From contig NZ_CP041969.1 of the NCBI RefSeq assembly GCF_014107495.1, positions 4,947,501 through 5,011,500 on the forward strand: a DNA stretch of 64,000 nucleotides, read 5' to 3'. The stretch comes from Cohnella cholangitidis. Its GTDB lineage: Bacteria; Bacillota; Bacilli; Paenibacillales; Paenibacillaceae. Both the position numbers and the translations under genes were made by a program. Of this stretch, positions 17,111 to 26,466 are shown piece after piece (the first letter of the stretch is position 1; each line of letters begins with the position of its first letter). The notes beneath the pieces were generated by a model, which saw only the letters and a program-made list of their open reading frames with translations, ran no database searches and was not told the DNA's origin.

Positions 17111-18319
17111 TTAAGCTTGGGAGGCTGAATCGACGATACTTATCAGTTCCTCGATAGATGCGATTTGACGGTTGCGTTTGATCAGGTTCTTGCCGATCGC
17201 TAACGCCAATCTCTGCGCATTCGCGCGTACGGTTGGATCCGGAATGCGATCGATATCGGCTACATGCGCTAGTCCAACGATGCGCCGTACCATTTTGGCA
17301 CCCGCAAACCCGGCGGTATCTTGAAACAGATTGCGCAAATACAAATCCTGATACCCTGCCGTTTTCGCGATTCGATCCTGTCCGCGCTCATCCCACAGCT
17401 TGCGGAATTTGCGCTCGAATTTCGTCCAGATGTCGCGAACCGTTCCGATCAAATACTGCCTGCGCTCTTGACGCGTTGCTTCATTAGCCGACCAATGCTC
17501 TTGGGAAGCATAGTGGAGCAACAGGTTGGCAAGAACGGCGCCGACGTCGAAGCCGATCGGCCCGAAGTAAGCGAACTCGGGATCGATGACTTTGGTCGAC
17601 TCCGGCGTAATGAAGATGCTGCCGGTATGAAGATCTCCATGAAGCAGCGCTTGGGCATGGGTCAGGAACTTCTCCCTTAAGATCGCGACCTCCAGATGCA
17701 GTTCCGTATCCGACCATAGCTTCTTGGCATCGTCCTGCAAATGCGGGTCGAAGCTGTTCGTATCCGCATCGGCGTACGGATGATCGAAAATTAAGTCCTC
17801 CGTTATTTTGCACAAATCCGGGTTAGCGAACGAACGGGCGAGTAGTTTTTTCTCCTGCTGGTTCATGCCAAGATCCGAAGTGAAGAACAGCGTATTCGCC
17901 AAGAATTCGGAAATATGCTCCGCGAACAACGGATATACGCCGCCGTCGATCAAGCCTTGCCGCATAATGACATGGCTGCTCAAGTCTTCCATGATCGTGA
18001 GGGCCAGATCGTTGTCCGCGTGATAGACTTTCGGAACGAGTCCCGGCGCCAACCGATCTTCGATGATCAACGCTTCGCTCTCGATCCGAGCGCGATCGAG
18101 AGACAATGGCCAGGATTCTCCGACGACTTTGGCGTATGGGAGCGCTTGTTTAACGATCAAACTGCGACCCGAAGTAGGTTGGCTAACATGAAAGACGAGA
18201 TTCAAGTTGCCGTCGCCGATTTCACGGCATACAAGCTCGCCTTCATCATTAAAAATACCGTTAATCTTACGAGCGATCCGGATCGCTTCGTCCTCGGTTA
18301 ATGGATGATAGTTGCTCAT
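17111..18319 (-). CDS. mtnK: Methylthioribose kinase
   Basis: The 402-residue enzyme phosphorylates methylthioribose and supplies the substrate of MtnA. It has the aminoglycoside-phosphotransferase fold: nucleotide loop EIGDGNLNLVFHV, catalytic loop LLHGDLHTGSIF and metal-binding VIDPEFAYFGPIGFD. It is the first gene of the mtnK-mtnA unit and starts at ATG 18319 behind GGAGG. It diverges from the GH127 gene; the 219-base gap shows no S-box riboswitch consensus. Confidence 0.97.
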   Translation of the reverse strand: MSNYHPLTEDEAIRIARKINGIFNDEGELVCREIGDGNLNLVFHVSQPTSGRSLIVKQALPYAKVVGESWPLSLDRARIESEALIIEDRLAPGLVPKVYHADNDLALTIMEDLSSHVIMRQGLIDGGVYPLFAEHISEFLANTLFFTSDLGMNQQEKKLLARSFANPDLCKITEDLIFDHPYADADTNSFDPHLQDDAKKLWSDTELHLEVAILREKFLTHAQALLHGDLHTGSIFITPESTKVIDPEFAYFGPIGFDVGAVLANLLLHYASQEHWSANEATRQERRQYLIGTVRDIWTKFERKFRKLWDERGQDRIAKTAGYQDLYLRNLFQDTAGFAGAKMVRRIVGLAHVADIDRIPDPTVRANAQRLALAIGKNLIKRNRQIASIEELISIVDSASQA

Positions 18320-18490
18320 AAAATTTCGCCTCCACAGGGTTATCCGATAGGTGCAGTCGTATTATTAATAAAATGATCTAGATGTAAGTATAAATCATGT
18401 TCCCCTTGGTTTAAAGTACGGGTAAAAAGTCAGTTTTATCTACCTATTGTTGGGTTTTAGCGGACTGACCATGCAAGCTCGCCCATGTTA

Positions 18491-18522
18491 ATTTGTAAGT
18501 ATTAGGAAGGATACTTACAAAT
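18491..18522. promoter_or_regulatory. 12-bp perfect inverted repeat in front of the GH127 gene
   Basis: ATTTGTAAGTAT (18491-18502) and ATACTTACAAAT (18511-18522) are exact reverse complements around the eight-base spacer TAGGAAGG. It ends 16 bases before the chosen start codon. The outer half-sites ATTTGTA/TACAAAT recall the AraR operator ATTTGTAC of Bacillus, but the spacing differs. It looks like a repressor site, or a hairpin holding a ribosome-site-like sequence in its loop. Confidence 0.65.
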
Positions 18523-18538
18523 GGGAGAGGATTGCGCA

Positions 18539-20485
18539 ATGAGAAAAATGAATCCGGTTTCAATTCCGCAAGTGAGCATTCAAGACGAGTTCTGGGCACC
18601 GCGCCAAAGGCTCGTTCGCGACGTGGTCGTTCCCTATCAATGGGAAGCGCTCAACGACCTGGTGCCCGGCGCGGAGCCGAGCGGAACGATCGCCAACTTC
18701 AAAGCGGCCGCGGGCGAATTGGAGGCGGCCCATCACGGCTTCGTCTTCCAAGACAGCGACCTCGCCAAGTGGCTGGAGACGGTAGGTTTCGTGCTGCAGC
18801 AGCAACGGAACGAGGCGCTGGAAGCGTTGGCTGACTCGGCGATCGAGCTGATCGGCCGCGCTCAAATGCCAAATGGATACTTAGGCACGTTTTACCAGCT
18901 CCAGAAACCCGGCTTGCAATGGACGAACGTCCGCGACGATCACGAGATGTACAATGCCGGCCATTTCATGGAAGCGGCCGTTGCTTATTACGAAGCGACG
19001 GGAAAGCCGAAAGCGTTAGAAATTTTGTGCAAGTTCGCGGACCACATCGCCGAGGCGTTCGGTCCCGAGGAAACCCAAAAACCCGGTTATTGCGGCCATC
19101 CCGAGATCGAGCTGGCGTTGGTCAAGCTCTATCGTCTGACCGGCAATACGAAATACTTGGCTATGTCTAAGTTTTTCATCGACGAGCGCGGGCGAGAGCC
19201 TCTGTATTTCGACGTAGAACTGGCCGAGCGGCAAGCGGCCGGCATGAAGGAAAGAGTCGATCGGAGGCAGATGGCGTATTTCCAATCCCATGCCCCGATC
19301 CGCAAGCAGCAATCGGCGGAAGGGCATGCCGTCCGAGCCGTGTACCTGTTCGCGGGAGCGACGGACATCGCCGACGAGTACGAGGATTCTTCGTTGCTGG
19401 AATCGGTGCGGGCGTTATGGAACAACACGGTCCAGCGCAGGATGTACGTCACGGGAGGCATCGGATCCTCCGACGCCTTTGAAGCGTTCTCCTTCGACTA
19501 CGATCTGCCGAACGAACGGGCTTATGCCGAAACGTGCGCCGCGATCGGTCTCATGAACTGGGGACATCGCTTGCTGCAGATAGAAGCGGATTCCAAATAC
19601 GCGGACATTATGGAACGAACGTTATATAACGGACTGCTAAGCGGGATATCGCTGGACGGACGCAGTTATTTTTATGTCAATCCGCTTGAGGTATGGCCCG
19701 TTATCTCCGGCAAGCGGGACGACATTCCGGGAGCGACGCTCCGGCGCCAGCCATGGTTCGGATGCGCGTGCTGTCCTCCGAATATCGCCCGGTTGATCGC
19801 TTCTCTCGGAAGGTATATCTACTCCGTGAACGAAGAGGAGCTGTACGTCCACCTCTACATCGGCAGTCGGGTTGCGCGCGAATTCGGGGGACGGCAAGTG
19901 ACCGTAACCCAGAGAACCGAATATCCGTGGAACGGCGTCGCGGACTTTCAGCTTCAGACGGATGGTCCCGTCGACTTTACGCTGGCGCTTCGTCTGCCGG
20001 GCTGGTGCAACGACATCAAAGTCAAGGTAAACGGACAGCCGGTCGATCCGGCACTAATCGAAGTGAAGGGCTACGCGAAGCTTAGACGCGCATGGAATTC
20101 GGGCGACCGGATACAAGTCGAGATGGCGATGCCCGTCGAGCTGGTTCGTTCCCACCCGGAGCTGCGGGAAGCGGCGGGGAAAGTCGCGGTGCAAAGAGGA
20201 CCGATCGTATATTGCATGGAAGAGGCGGATAACGGCGGAAACCTAAGAGACGTTCGGCTTTCTTCCGAGGCAACGTTCGGCGGCCGCTTCGAGCCGGAAT
20301 TGTTAAACGGGGTCTATGTTCTGGAATCCGATCACGGGTGGAGAACGGATGCTTCCACGGTAACGGACGATTTATACGTCGCTAAGCGTTATCCGTTAAC
20401 TCAGGCATCGCTCCGATTCATTCCTTATTACGCATGGGCTAACCGATCGGAAGGCGAGATGGCCGTCTGGGTACGCGAAAAATAA
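18539..20485 (+). CDS. GH127 family beta-L-arabinofuranosidase
   Basis: The 648-residue protein belongs to GH127, whose founding member HypBA1 removes beta-L-arabinofuranose from hydroxyproline-linked arabino-oligosaccharides. The zinc and catalytic residues are in place: Glu331 and Cys333 in YAETCAAIG, Cys411 and Cys412 in FGCACCPPNIARL, matching E338/C340/C417/C418 of HypBA1. There is no signal peptide, so it should act in the cytoplasm on imported glycosides. ATG 18539 is chosen for GGGAGAGG 8 bases upstream; the ATG at 18521 lies inside the inverted repeat. GH127 has other activities, so substrate is inferred from the hydroxyproline genes downstream. Confidence 0.9.
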   Translation: MRKMNPVSIPQVSIQDEFWAPRQRLVRDVVVPYQWEALNDLVPGAEPSGTIANFKAAAGELEAAHHGFVFQDSDLAKWLETVGFVLQQQRNEALEALADSAIELIGRAQMPNGYLGTFYQLQKPGLQWTNVRDDHEMYNAGHFMEAAVAYYEATGKPKALEILCKFADHIAEAFGPEETQKPGYCGHPEIELALVKLYRLTGNTKYLAMSKFFIDERGREPLYFDVELAERQAAGMKERVDRRQMAYFQSHAPIRKQQSAEGHAVRAVYLFAGATDIADEYEDSSLLESVRALWNNTVQRRMYVTGGIGSSDAFEAFSFDYDLPNERAYAETCAAIGLMNWGHRLLQIEADSKYADIMERTLYNGLLSGISLDGRSYFYVNPLEVWPVISGKRDDIPGATLRRQPWFGCACCPPNIARLIASLGRYIYSVNEEELYVHLYIGSRVAREFGGRQVTVTQRTEYPWNGVADFQLQTDGPVDFTLALRLPGWCNDIKVKVNGQPVDPALIEVKGYAKLRRAWNSGDRIQVEMAMPVELVRSHPELREAAGKVAVQRGPIVYCMEEADNGGNLRDVRLSSEATFGGRFEPELLNGVYVLESDHGWRTDASTVTDDLYVAKRYPLTQASLRFIPYYAWANRSEGEMAVWVREK

Positions 20486-20524
20486 CCCGATTTTCGAGAT
20501 GAGGCGGAAAGGAGCGGTTCCGGC

Positions 20525-22378
20525 ATGGGGGAGCGACGGCGCATCGGCAACGGATGGACGATCAGAACGATCCGCGGCAAATTTCTGTTGTTGACGCTGC
20601 TGCTTACCGTTGTTCCGATGGTTGCGTTAAGCTTTACGTTCTATCGCATAGCCGTCCAATCGCTCGGCAACAAGGCGGAGGAGCATGCTTACCAGTCGAG
20701 GCTTATGAGCGCGAATTTCTTGAACGGAACGATCTCCGACTTGAACGACTTGACGAACGCGATTCTCGGCAATCCGGAAGTCCAATCCATCCTGCAGCAA
20801 ACCTCTTCGGACGATTACGAATTTCTGCGCAACGTGGAGAGGATGAACAAAATTATCCGCGCTCAGACGCAGACGAAATCCTATATTATTTCAACACTCG
20901 TCTATGCCGCCAACGGCGGATCGAATCGCTCCTTTTACCAAGGGAACGATTCGATCCGCTTTGGCGGTCTTCCCACTTTAGAGGAGGCAAGAGACTACTA
21001 TGAATGGCTTAGCCAAAATAATAGGCTCACTTGGCATAGCGGGTCGCCTTTCGTCCGCACGGATTTTTCGATCCCGGATGAACACCTCTACGTGGGCAAG
21101 CTGCTCAGGCGAACGGAAGGAAACTACGAGGAACTCGGTTTTCTCATGCTCGAGATCGAGAAATCGAGTTTCTTCCACGGCATCTCCTTCTTAGAACCCG
21201 ATTCCAAGTCGCAATATTGGATTCTGGATCAAGTCGGCAATCCGATCTATCGGCTGCCCGAGAACGATAATGCGGATTTCAAGGCGCTTCGGCAGATCGC
21301 GAACGAAGCGAAGACGAAACCGGAGCAAGACAAAGAATGGTTGGACTGGCACGGGAAACGTTCGATGGTGAGCTATGTCCCGCTTAATCTGAACGGCTGG
21401 ACTCTGCTTCATCGAGTGGATAGCGAGGCTCTGTTCGAGGACGCTAACCGAATCGGCAGATTAACGATCCAAATTTTCCTCGTCGTCTTATTGGCAGGAT
21501 GGATACTGGCTTATCGAATGAGCGATACGATCCGGCGCCCCCTTCGCAAGCTAAGAGGATTAATGACCTTGACCGGAGGAGGAGCGGCGTCAACGTCCGT
21601 CGCGTTCGACACAAGAGACGAGGTGGGACAGATCGGCGAGCGGCTTCATAGGACGATGAGAGAAAACCAGCGGCTGAACGACCAAATTTACGAAGCGATG
21701 CTCTCGTGGAAAGAAGCCGAGTTTCGGGCTTTGCAGGCGCAGATCAATCCCCATTTTCTCTATAACACGCTTGAATCGTTGAACGGTTTAGCTCTAGCTA
21801 ACGGTCAACGGGAAATGTCCGAAATGATCGGCGCGCTGGGCAAGTTTTTCCGCATTGCGCTCAGTCAAGGCAGCGAGGTCATTCGCATCGGCGAAGAGGT
21901 GGAGCACGTGAATGCTTACGTTCGCGTCCAGCAGTTTCGATTCCGCGATAAATTCGAATGGATATCGGAAGTCGACGATGACATATTGACCGGTTACGTA
22001 CCGAAACTGATATTGCAGCCGCTAGTGGAAAACGCGATCTACCACGGCTTGAAGAAACGCAAAGGAGTCGCTTACTTGATGCTAGCCGGGGAGAAGGACG
22101 ATGGCGTAGTTAAATTCTCGGTCAGCGACGACGGCAACGGCATCGAGCCCGAGCGACTGGAGCAAATCCGACAAGCGCTCGAGGGCGAGGAAACCGAGGA
22201 TAAAATCGGATTCGGACTCCGGAACGTGCATGCCAGATTACGATATTACGGCCCGCAGTACGGCGTGCAAATTTCCAGTGAGCCCGGCTTATATACAACG
22301 GTAACCTTAATCGTTCCGTGGTGGACGAATCGACCGGAAGGAGGAAGGAAACATGTTCCGACTGTTGATCGTGGATGA
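20525..22378 (+). CDS. YesM-type sensor histidine kinase
   Basis: The 617-residue membrane kinase has two membrane helices (about residues 18-38 and 312-333), an extracellular sensor region of about 270 residues between them and a HAMP linker. The H-box is FRALQAQINPHFLYNTLESL and the ATPase domain carries PLVENAIYHGL, DDGNGIE and GFGLRNV. It would autophosphorylate on sensing an outside signal and pass phosphate to the regulator encoded next. The two genes overlap by 26 bases. Placed between GH127 and the ABC importer, it probably senses their substrate (inference). Confidence 0.95.
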   Translation: MGERRRIGNGWTIRTIRGKFLLLTLLLTVVPMVALSFTFYRIAVQSLGNKAEEHAYQSRLMSANFLNGTISDLNDLTNAILGNPEVQSILQQTSSDDYEFLRNVERMNKIIRAQTQTKSYIISTLVYAANGGSNRSFYQGNDSIRFGGLPTLEEARDYYEWLSQNNRLTWHSGSPFVRTDFSIPDEHLYVGKLLRRTEGNYEELGFLMLEIEKSSFFHGISFLEPDSKSQYWILDQVGNPIYRLPENDNADFKALRQIANEAKTKPEQDKEWLDWHGKRSMVSYVPLNLNGWTLLHRVDSEALFEDANRIGRLTIQIFLVVLLAGWILAYRMSDTIRRPLRKLRGLMTLTGGGAASTSVAFDTRDEVGQIGERLHRTMRENQRLNDQIYEAMLSWKEAEFRALQAQINPHFLYNTLESLNGLALANGQREMSEMIGALGKFFRIALSQGSEVIRIGEEVEHVNAYVRVQQFRFRDKFEWISEVDDDILTGYVPKLILQPLVENAIYHGLKKRKGVAYLMLAGEKDDGVVKFSVSDDGNGIEPERLEQIRQALEGEETEDKIGFGLRNVHARLRYYGPQYGVQISSEPGLYTTVTLIVPWWTNRPEGGRKHVPTVDRG

Positions 22379-23921
22379 CGAATTCCATATTCGCGAAGGC
22401 TTGAAGCACCTCGTGCCGCAGACAGGGCTTCCGATCGAGATCGCTGCATTGGCCGAAGACGGAGAAACGGCGCTCCGTCTATTCGAGGAGCAGAAGCCGG
22501 ATATGGCGATCATGGATATTAATTTGCCGGACATGAGCGGGCTGGAGGTGGCTAGGCAGCTTCGCGATAAAGGCGACGAGGTTCCGTTGTTATTCCTGAC
22601 CGGCTATGAATCTCTCGCCTATATTCGGGAAGCGATCGGATTACAGGCCGTAGACTACCTGCTTAAGCCGATCACGAGCGATGAGCTGGCAAAGGGACTG
22701 CTTCGTGCCCAAGAATCCGTCAAACGGCAAAGAAAAGTCGCCGAAGGGATGGAGCATAAACAAATCAAACAACGCTCTATCGCTCAGGAATACGCGTTGC
22801 TTGATTTGTTGCTGCAGAGGCGTTCCGTCGAGGACACGATCGGCGAAATTCGCAGTTGGCAGATGCCCGCGCCGAACGGCGACGCTCCGTACGTCGTTCT
22901 GTGCTGCGATTTGGACGTTATTCCTCCCCGGGTCAACGGCAGCGACGAGCAGCGGTTATACGGATATGCGTTCAGCAAGCTGGCGATCGAAGCCGCATCG
23001 TCCGTGTCGGGAACGCTCGGCGCGGCGATGGCGCCCGATCGCGTCATTATCGTGCTGCCGAACGCGTACGGCCGGACGGTAGAAGAAGTCGTCGGACAGG
23101 TGCGGTCCGTGCTTAGGAAATATATGGACGTCACGATGACGGTTGGGATCAGCAGCGCGGTACGCCAATTGAACCGGTTGCCGGATGCTTACCGGGAAGC
23201 AGTTCATGCGGCGGAGCACAAAGGGTGGGTCGGCAACGGGCAAGTCATCCCGTACGAGAGCGTGCAGATAGTGCAGACGCAGCATGATCATCTCGATAAG
23301 GAGTTCATTTTGATCTCGGAGATTAGAGCCGGCAATGACGGAGCCGTGCTCGCGATCTTGAGGGAATGGTCGGCGCGACTTGAACAATTGCCGTCCCGGC
23401 AGGCGAGAATGTTGGCCACCCAGCTCGTGTTGTTCGTGATGAGGGTAGTGAAGAGCCATATTCCGCACGCGGAGGACGGGACGCCGCTTGATCCCTTGCT
23501 AACGTTATCCCAATTGAGCAACGGGCACGATATCATCCGGTTCGTGACGGAATATTTCGTTCAGGTCGGCCGACTGATCCGCGAGAATAGGGAAGCGACC
23601 GTTCCGAGAATGTTCGAGCAAGCGAAAAATTGGATTCGGGAGCATTTGAAAGAGGACGTCAGCTTGAACGGATTGGCTATGCATTTGCATCTCAGTCCGA
23701 AATATTTAAGCTCCAGGTTCAAGCAAGTGACGGGAGAGTGCTTCGCGGATTATTTGACGCGAGTGCGTTTCGAGAGAGCGCGCGAGCTGCTGCTGGACTC
23801 CGAGCGCAAGGTCGGGGAGGTCGCCGAATCGGTCGGCTTCGGGGACGCGAATTATTTCAGCATCGCATTCAAGAAGAACACGGGATTTACGCCGACCGAA
23901 TTCCGCAAGCGATACTTGTAG
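22353..23921 (+). CDS. YesN-type response regulator with AraC DNA-binding domain
   Basis: The 522-residue protein starts with a receiver domain (LLIVDDEFHIREGLKHLV; phospho-acceptor Asp in MAIMDINLPDMSG; Lys in YLLKPI). A long middle region follows, then an AraC-type double helix-turn-helix (VSLNGLAMHLHLSPKYLSSR and KVGEVAESVGFGDANYFSIA). GAAGGAGGAAGG precedes its ATG inside the kinase gene. It should activate the importer operon that begins 121 bases downstream (inference). Confidence 0.95.
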   Translation: MFRLLIVDDEFHIREGLKHLVPQTGLPIEIAALAEDGETALRLFEEQKPDMAIMDINLPDMSGLEVARQLRDKGDEVPLLFLTGYESLAYIREAIGLQAVDYLLKPITSDELAKGLLRAQESVKRQRKVAEGMEHKQIKQRSIAQEYALLDLLLQRRSVEDTIGEIRSWQMPAPNGDAPYVVLCCDLDVIPPRVNGSDEQRLYGYAFSKLAIEAASSVSGTLGAAMAPDRVIIVLPNAYGRTVEEVVGQVRSVLRKYMDVTMTVGISSAVRQLNRLPDAYREAVHAAEHKGWVGNGQVIPYESVQIVQTQHDHLDKEFILISEIRAGNDGAVLAILREWSARLEQLPSRQARMLATQLVLFVMRVVKSHIPHAEDGTPLDPLLTLSQLSNGHDIIRFVTEYFVQVGRLIRENREATVPRMFEQAKNWIREHLKEDVSLNGLAMHLHLSPKYLSSRFKQVTGECFADYLTRVRFERARELLLDSERKVGEVAESVGFGDANYFSIAFKKNTGFTPTEFRKRYL

Positions 23922-24042
23922 CTCGCCCAAATCATCGAACCAAAACAAAGGCGGCATGGAATCGTTATATGGTTCGTCTATCCGGAGCGTTCCATAATCA
24001 AGTTGAGTGACCCAATAAATCGAATCGAGAGGGGACCAAAGT

Positions 24043-25464
24043 ATGCTCAACTTGCGCAAGCACAGATGGCTCGCCATAGTTCTGGTACTCGTATTAGTCG
24101 GAGTTACGGCCTGCAGCTCGGGAAACAAAGGCGGCAACGATTCGAGCTCAAGCAGTCCGAGCGAAGCGAGCAAACCCGCGGAAGAGTCAACCGAGGCGGC
24201 TTCGCCCGCGGAGCACGTCGATTTAACCTTCATGTATTGGGGAAGCAACGACGAGAAAAAAGCGATGGAAAACATGATCGAAGCTTTCAATAAAAGCCAT
24301 CCGAACATCACGGTGAAAGGCGAACACGTTCCGGGAGACTACAATACGAAAATGAACACGCTCATGGCGGCCAATCAGCTTCCGGACGTGGCGTATTTGG
24401 GAGACGGTCTGACGAACAAGTGGGGAAGCGAAGGCAAACTGCTGGACTTCAGCCAATATTACGACCAGTATCCCGCTTTGCAGAACAAGCTGCAAGCCTC
24501 ATATCTGTACACGGAACCGGGTAAAGCAGTGGCTAACTTCACCGCGCTGGAGGTGATGGTGCTGTATTATAACAAAGAAATTTTCGAGGAGGCCGGAATT
24601 CCGCTTCCGCCTTCCGAGCCGGGGAAAGCTTGGACGTGGGAAGAGTTCGTGACGGTAGCCAAACAACTGACCAAAGACAAGAACGGCAAACATCCGGGAG
24701 AAGAAGGTTTCGACGCGAAAAATATCGATCAGTACGGCTTCTCGTTCGGCAGCGACAGAGGAACGTACGGGCCGTTGCTGGAAAGCAACGGGGCCGGCAT
24801 CTTGGATGAATCCGGCACCAAATACGCGCTTAACTCGCCGGAAAGCGTCGAGGTTTTCCAGAAGCTTCAGGATTTGATCTATACGCATCGCGTTTCCCCG
24901 GATCTCATCCAGCAGCAGAACATGCCCGACAATCACGTCAGGCTGCAAACCCGCAAGGTCGCGATGGTGCTAGACGGAACTTGGGCGTTACTCGATTTGA
25001 CGAACAACAAGAAGCTTAAGTGGGGTATCGGCGTTCTGCCTAAGCTTAAGGAGCCGAAGACCGTTATTCTGGCCGGTACGACGGTCGTGTTCAACAGCAC
25101 GAAACATCCGAAGGAAGCGCTGGAATTTTATCTGTACCATAACAATCCCGAACAGGTCGATCTCTATAGAACCGGCCTATGGATGCCGACCGAGGAGAAA
25201 TATTATACCGAGGACGAAGCGATCAAAGCTTGGACGGACAACGAAGCGCATCCGCCGGAATTCCGTCAAGCCGGAATCGAATATACGAAAGGCTACGCGG
25301 TCAAATCGCCGTCGACCCAGATCAAAAACTGGCCGGAAATCAATTCGAAGCTGGCGCCGGGACTCGATCTGATCTGGACGAACAAGAAAACCGCGCAAGA
25401 AGCGCTGGATGAGCTTGAAGCGCAAATCCAACCGCTCGTTCAAGGGAAATACCCCAACGAATAA
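24043..25464 (+). CDS. Sugar ABC transporter solute-binding lipoprotein
   Basis: The 473-residue protein has a lipoprotein signal with lipobox VTAC (Cys24), a Gly/Ser/Glu-rich linker and a family-1 binding fold. Typical parts are LTFMYWGSNDEKKAMENMI, QLPDVAYLGDGLTNKWGSE and VAMVLDGTWALLDLTNNKKL. AGAGGGG precedes the ATG. It lies between the YesMN pair and two (broken) permease genes. Given GH127 and hydroxyproline genes in the same direction, candidates for its ligand are arabino-oligosaccharides or hydroxyproline arabinosides (inference). Confidence 0.92.
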   Translation: MLNLRKHRWLAIVLVLVLVGVTACSSGNKGGNDSSSSSPSEASKPAEESTEAASPAEHVDLTFMYWGSNDEKKAMENMIEAFNKSHPNITVKGEHVPGDYNTKMNTLMAANQLPDVAYLGDGLTNKWGSEGKLLDFSQYYDQYPALQNKLQASYLYTEPGKAVANFTALEVMVLYYNKEIFEEAGIPLPPSEPGKAWTWEEFVTVAKQLTKDKNGKHPGEEGFDAKNIDQYGFSFGSDRGTYGPLLESNGAGILDESGTKYALNSPESVEVFQKLQDLIYTHRVSPDLIQQQNMPDNHVRLQTRKVAMVLDGTWALLDLTNNKKLKWGIGVLPKLKEPKTVILAGTTVVFNSTKHPKEALEFYLYHNNPEQVDLYRTGLWMPTEEKYYTEDEAIKAWTDNEAHPPEFRQAGIEYTKGYAVKSPSTQIKNWPEINSKLAPGLDLIWTNKKTAQEALDELEAQIQPLVQGKYPNE

Positions 25465-25564
25465 CGATTAACCGGATGGACTCGGGCGGGATAGGGTCAG
25501 CTTGGCTCTTCGTTCCGCCCGTTAGTCTCCGTAAGTTAAATCTTCCGTGAGGAGATGAACGCGG

Positions 25565-26466
25565 ATGAGACGAAACAAATCGGGGATTCTGCGTATGGAA
25601 CGCAATTGGGGAATCCTTCTGGCTCTTCCGGCGATGCTGGGTTTATTGATATTTACGATCGGTCCGGTTATCGCTCCTTTTTTTTCAGCATTACCGATTG
25701 GAGAATCGGCGACGAAATGAAGGTTATCGGATTCGACAACTATAAGACGATTCTGACCGAGGATCCGACGTTTACCAAGTCGCTATACGTAACGACCTAT
25801 TACTCGTTGTTCAGCGTGCCCGTATGTCTTGCTATCGCCTTTATGGTTGCCTTTCTGCTTAATCAGAAAGTAAGGGGCTTATCGGTATTTCGCACGATTT
25901 TCTATTTGCCTACCATCGTACCCAGCATCGCCAGCACGATGTTGTGGATATGGCTGTTCAACCCGGATTTCGGCTTGTTGAACTCGATGCTCGAGAGCAT
26001 GGGATTGTCCGGCAACCGCTGGATCTACGACGAAGCCACGGCGATTCCTTCGATCGTACTGATGAGCACTTGGTCCGTCGGCAATACGGTCATCATTTTC
26101 CTAGCCGGATTGCAAGCGGTGCCTGCGCATTTGTACGAAGCGGTCGAAGTCGACGGCGGAAGCGCCTGGCGCAAATTTTATCACATTACGATTCCTTCGA
26201 TGACGCCGACGATTTTTTTCAACCTCGTCATGATGCTGATCGGCACGTTCCAAGCCTTTAACCAAGCTTATGTCATGACGCAAGGCGGACCGAACAATTC
26301 CACCTTGTTCTATGTGTACTATTTATTCCGTACGGCCTTCACCGAGACGAAGATCGGGTACGCTTCCGCCTTGGCGTGGATATTGTTCCTCATCGTCATG
26401 ACGCTCACCTTCATTATTTTCCAGACGTCGAAAAAATGGGTGCATTACGAAGGGGGCAACAAATAA
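25565..26466 (+). pseudogene. Sugar ABC permease (MalF/UgpA type), frameshifted at a T8 run
   Basis: The expected N-terminus (RMERNWGILLALPAMLGLLI, start ATG 25565 behind GAGGAG) is read in one frame up to the run of eight T at 25678-25685. The rest (SITDWRIGDEMKVIGFDNY to the end, with EAA loop LYEAVEVDGGSAWRKF) is in another frame. One more T would restore a normal permease of about 300 residues. Either one base is missing in the sequence, or the gene is broken, or it is rescued by slippage on the T run. The stop overlaps the next gene's ATG (TAATG). Confidence 0.85.
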
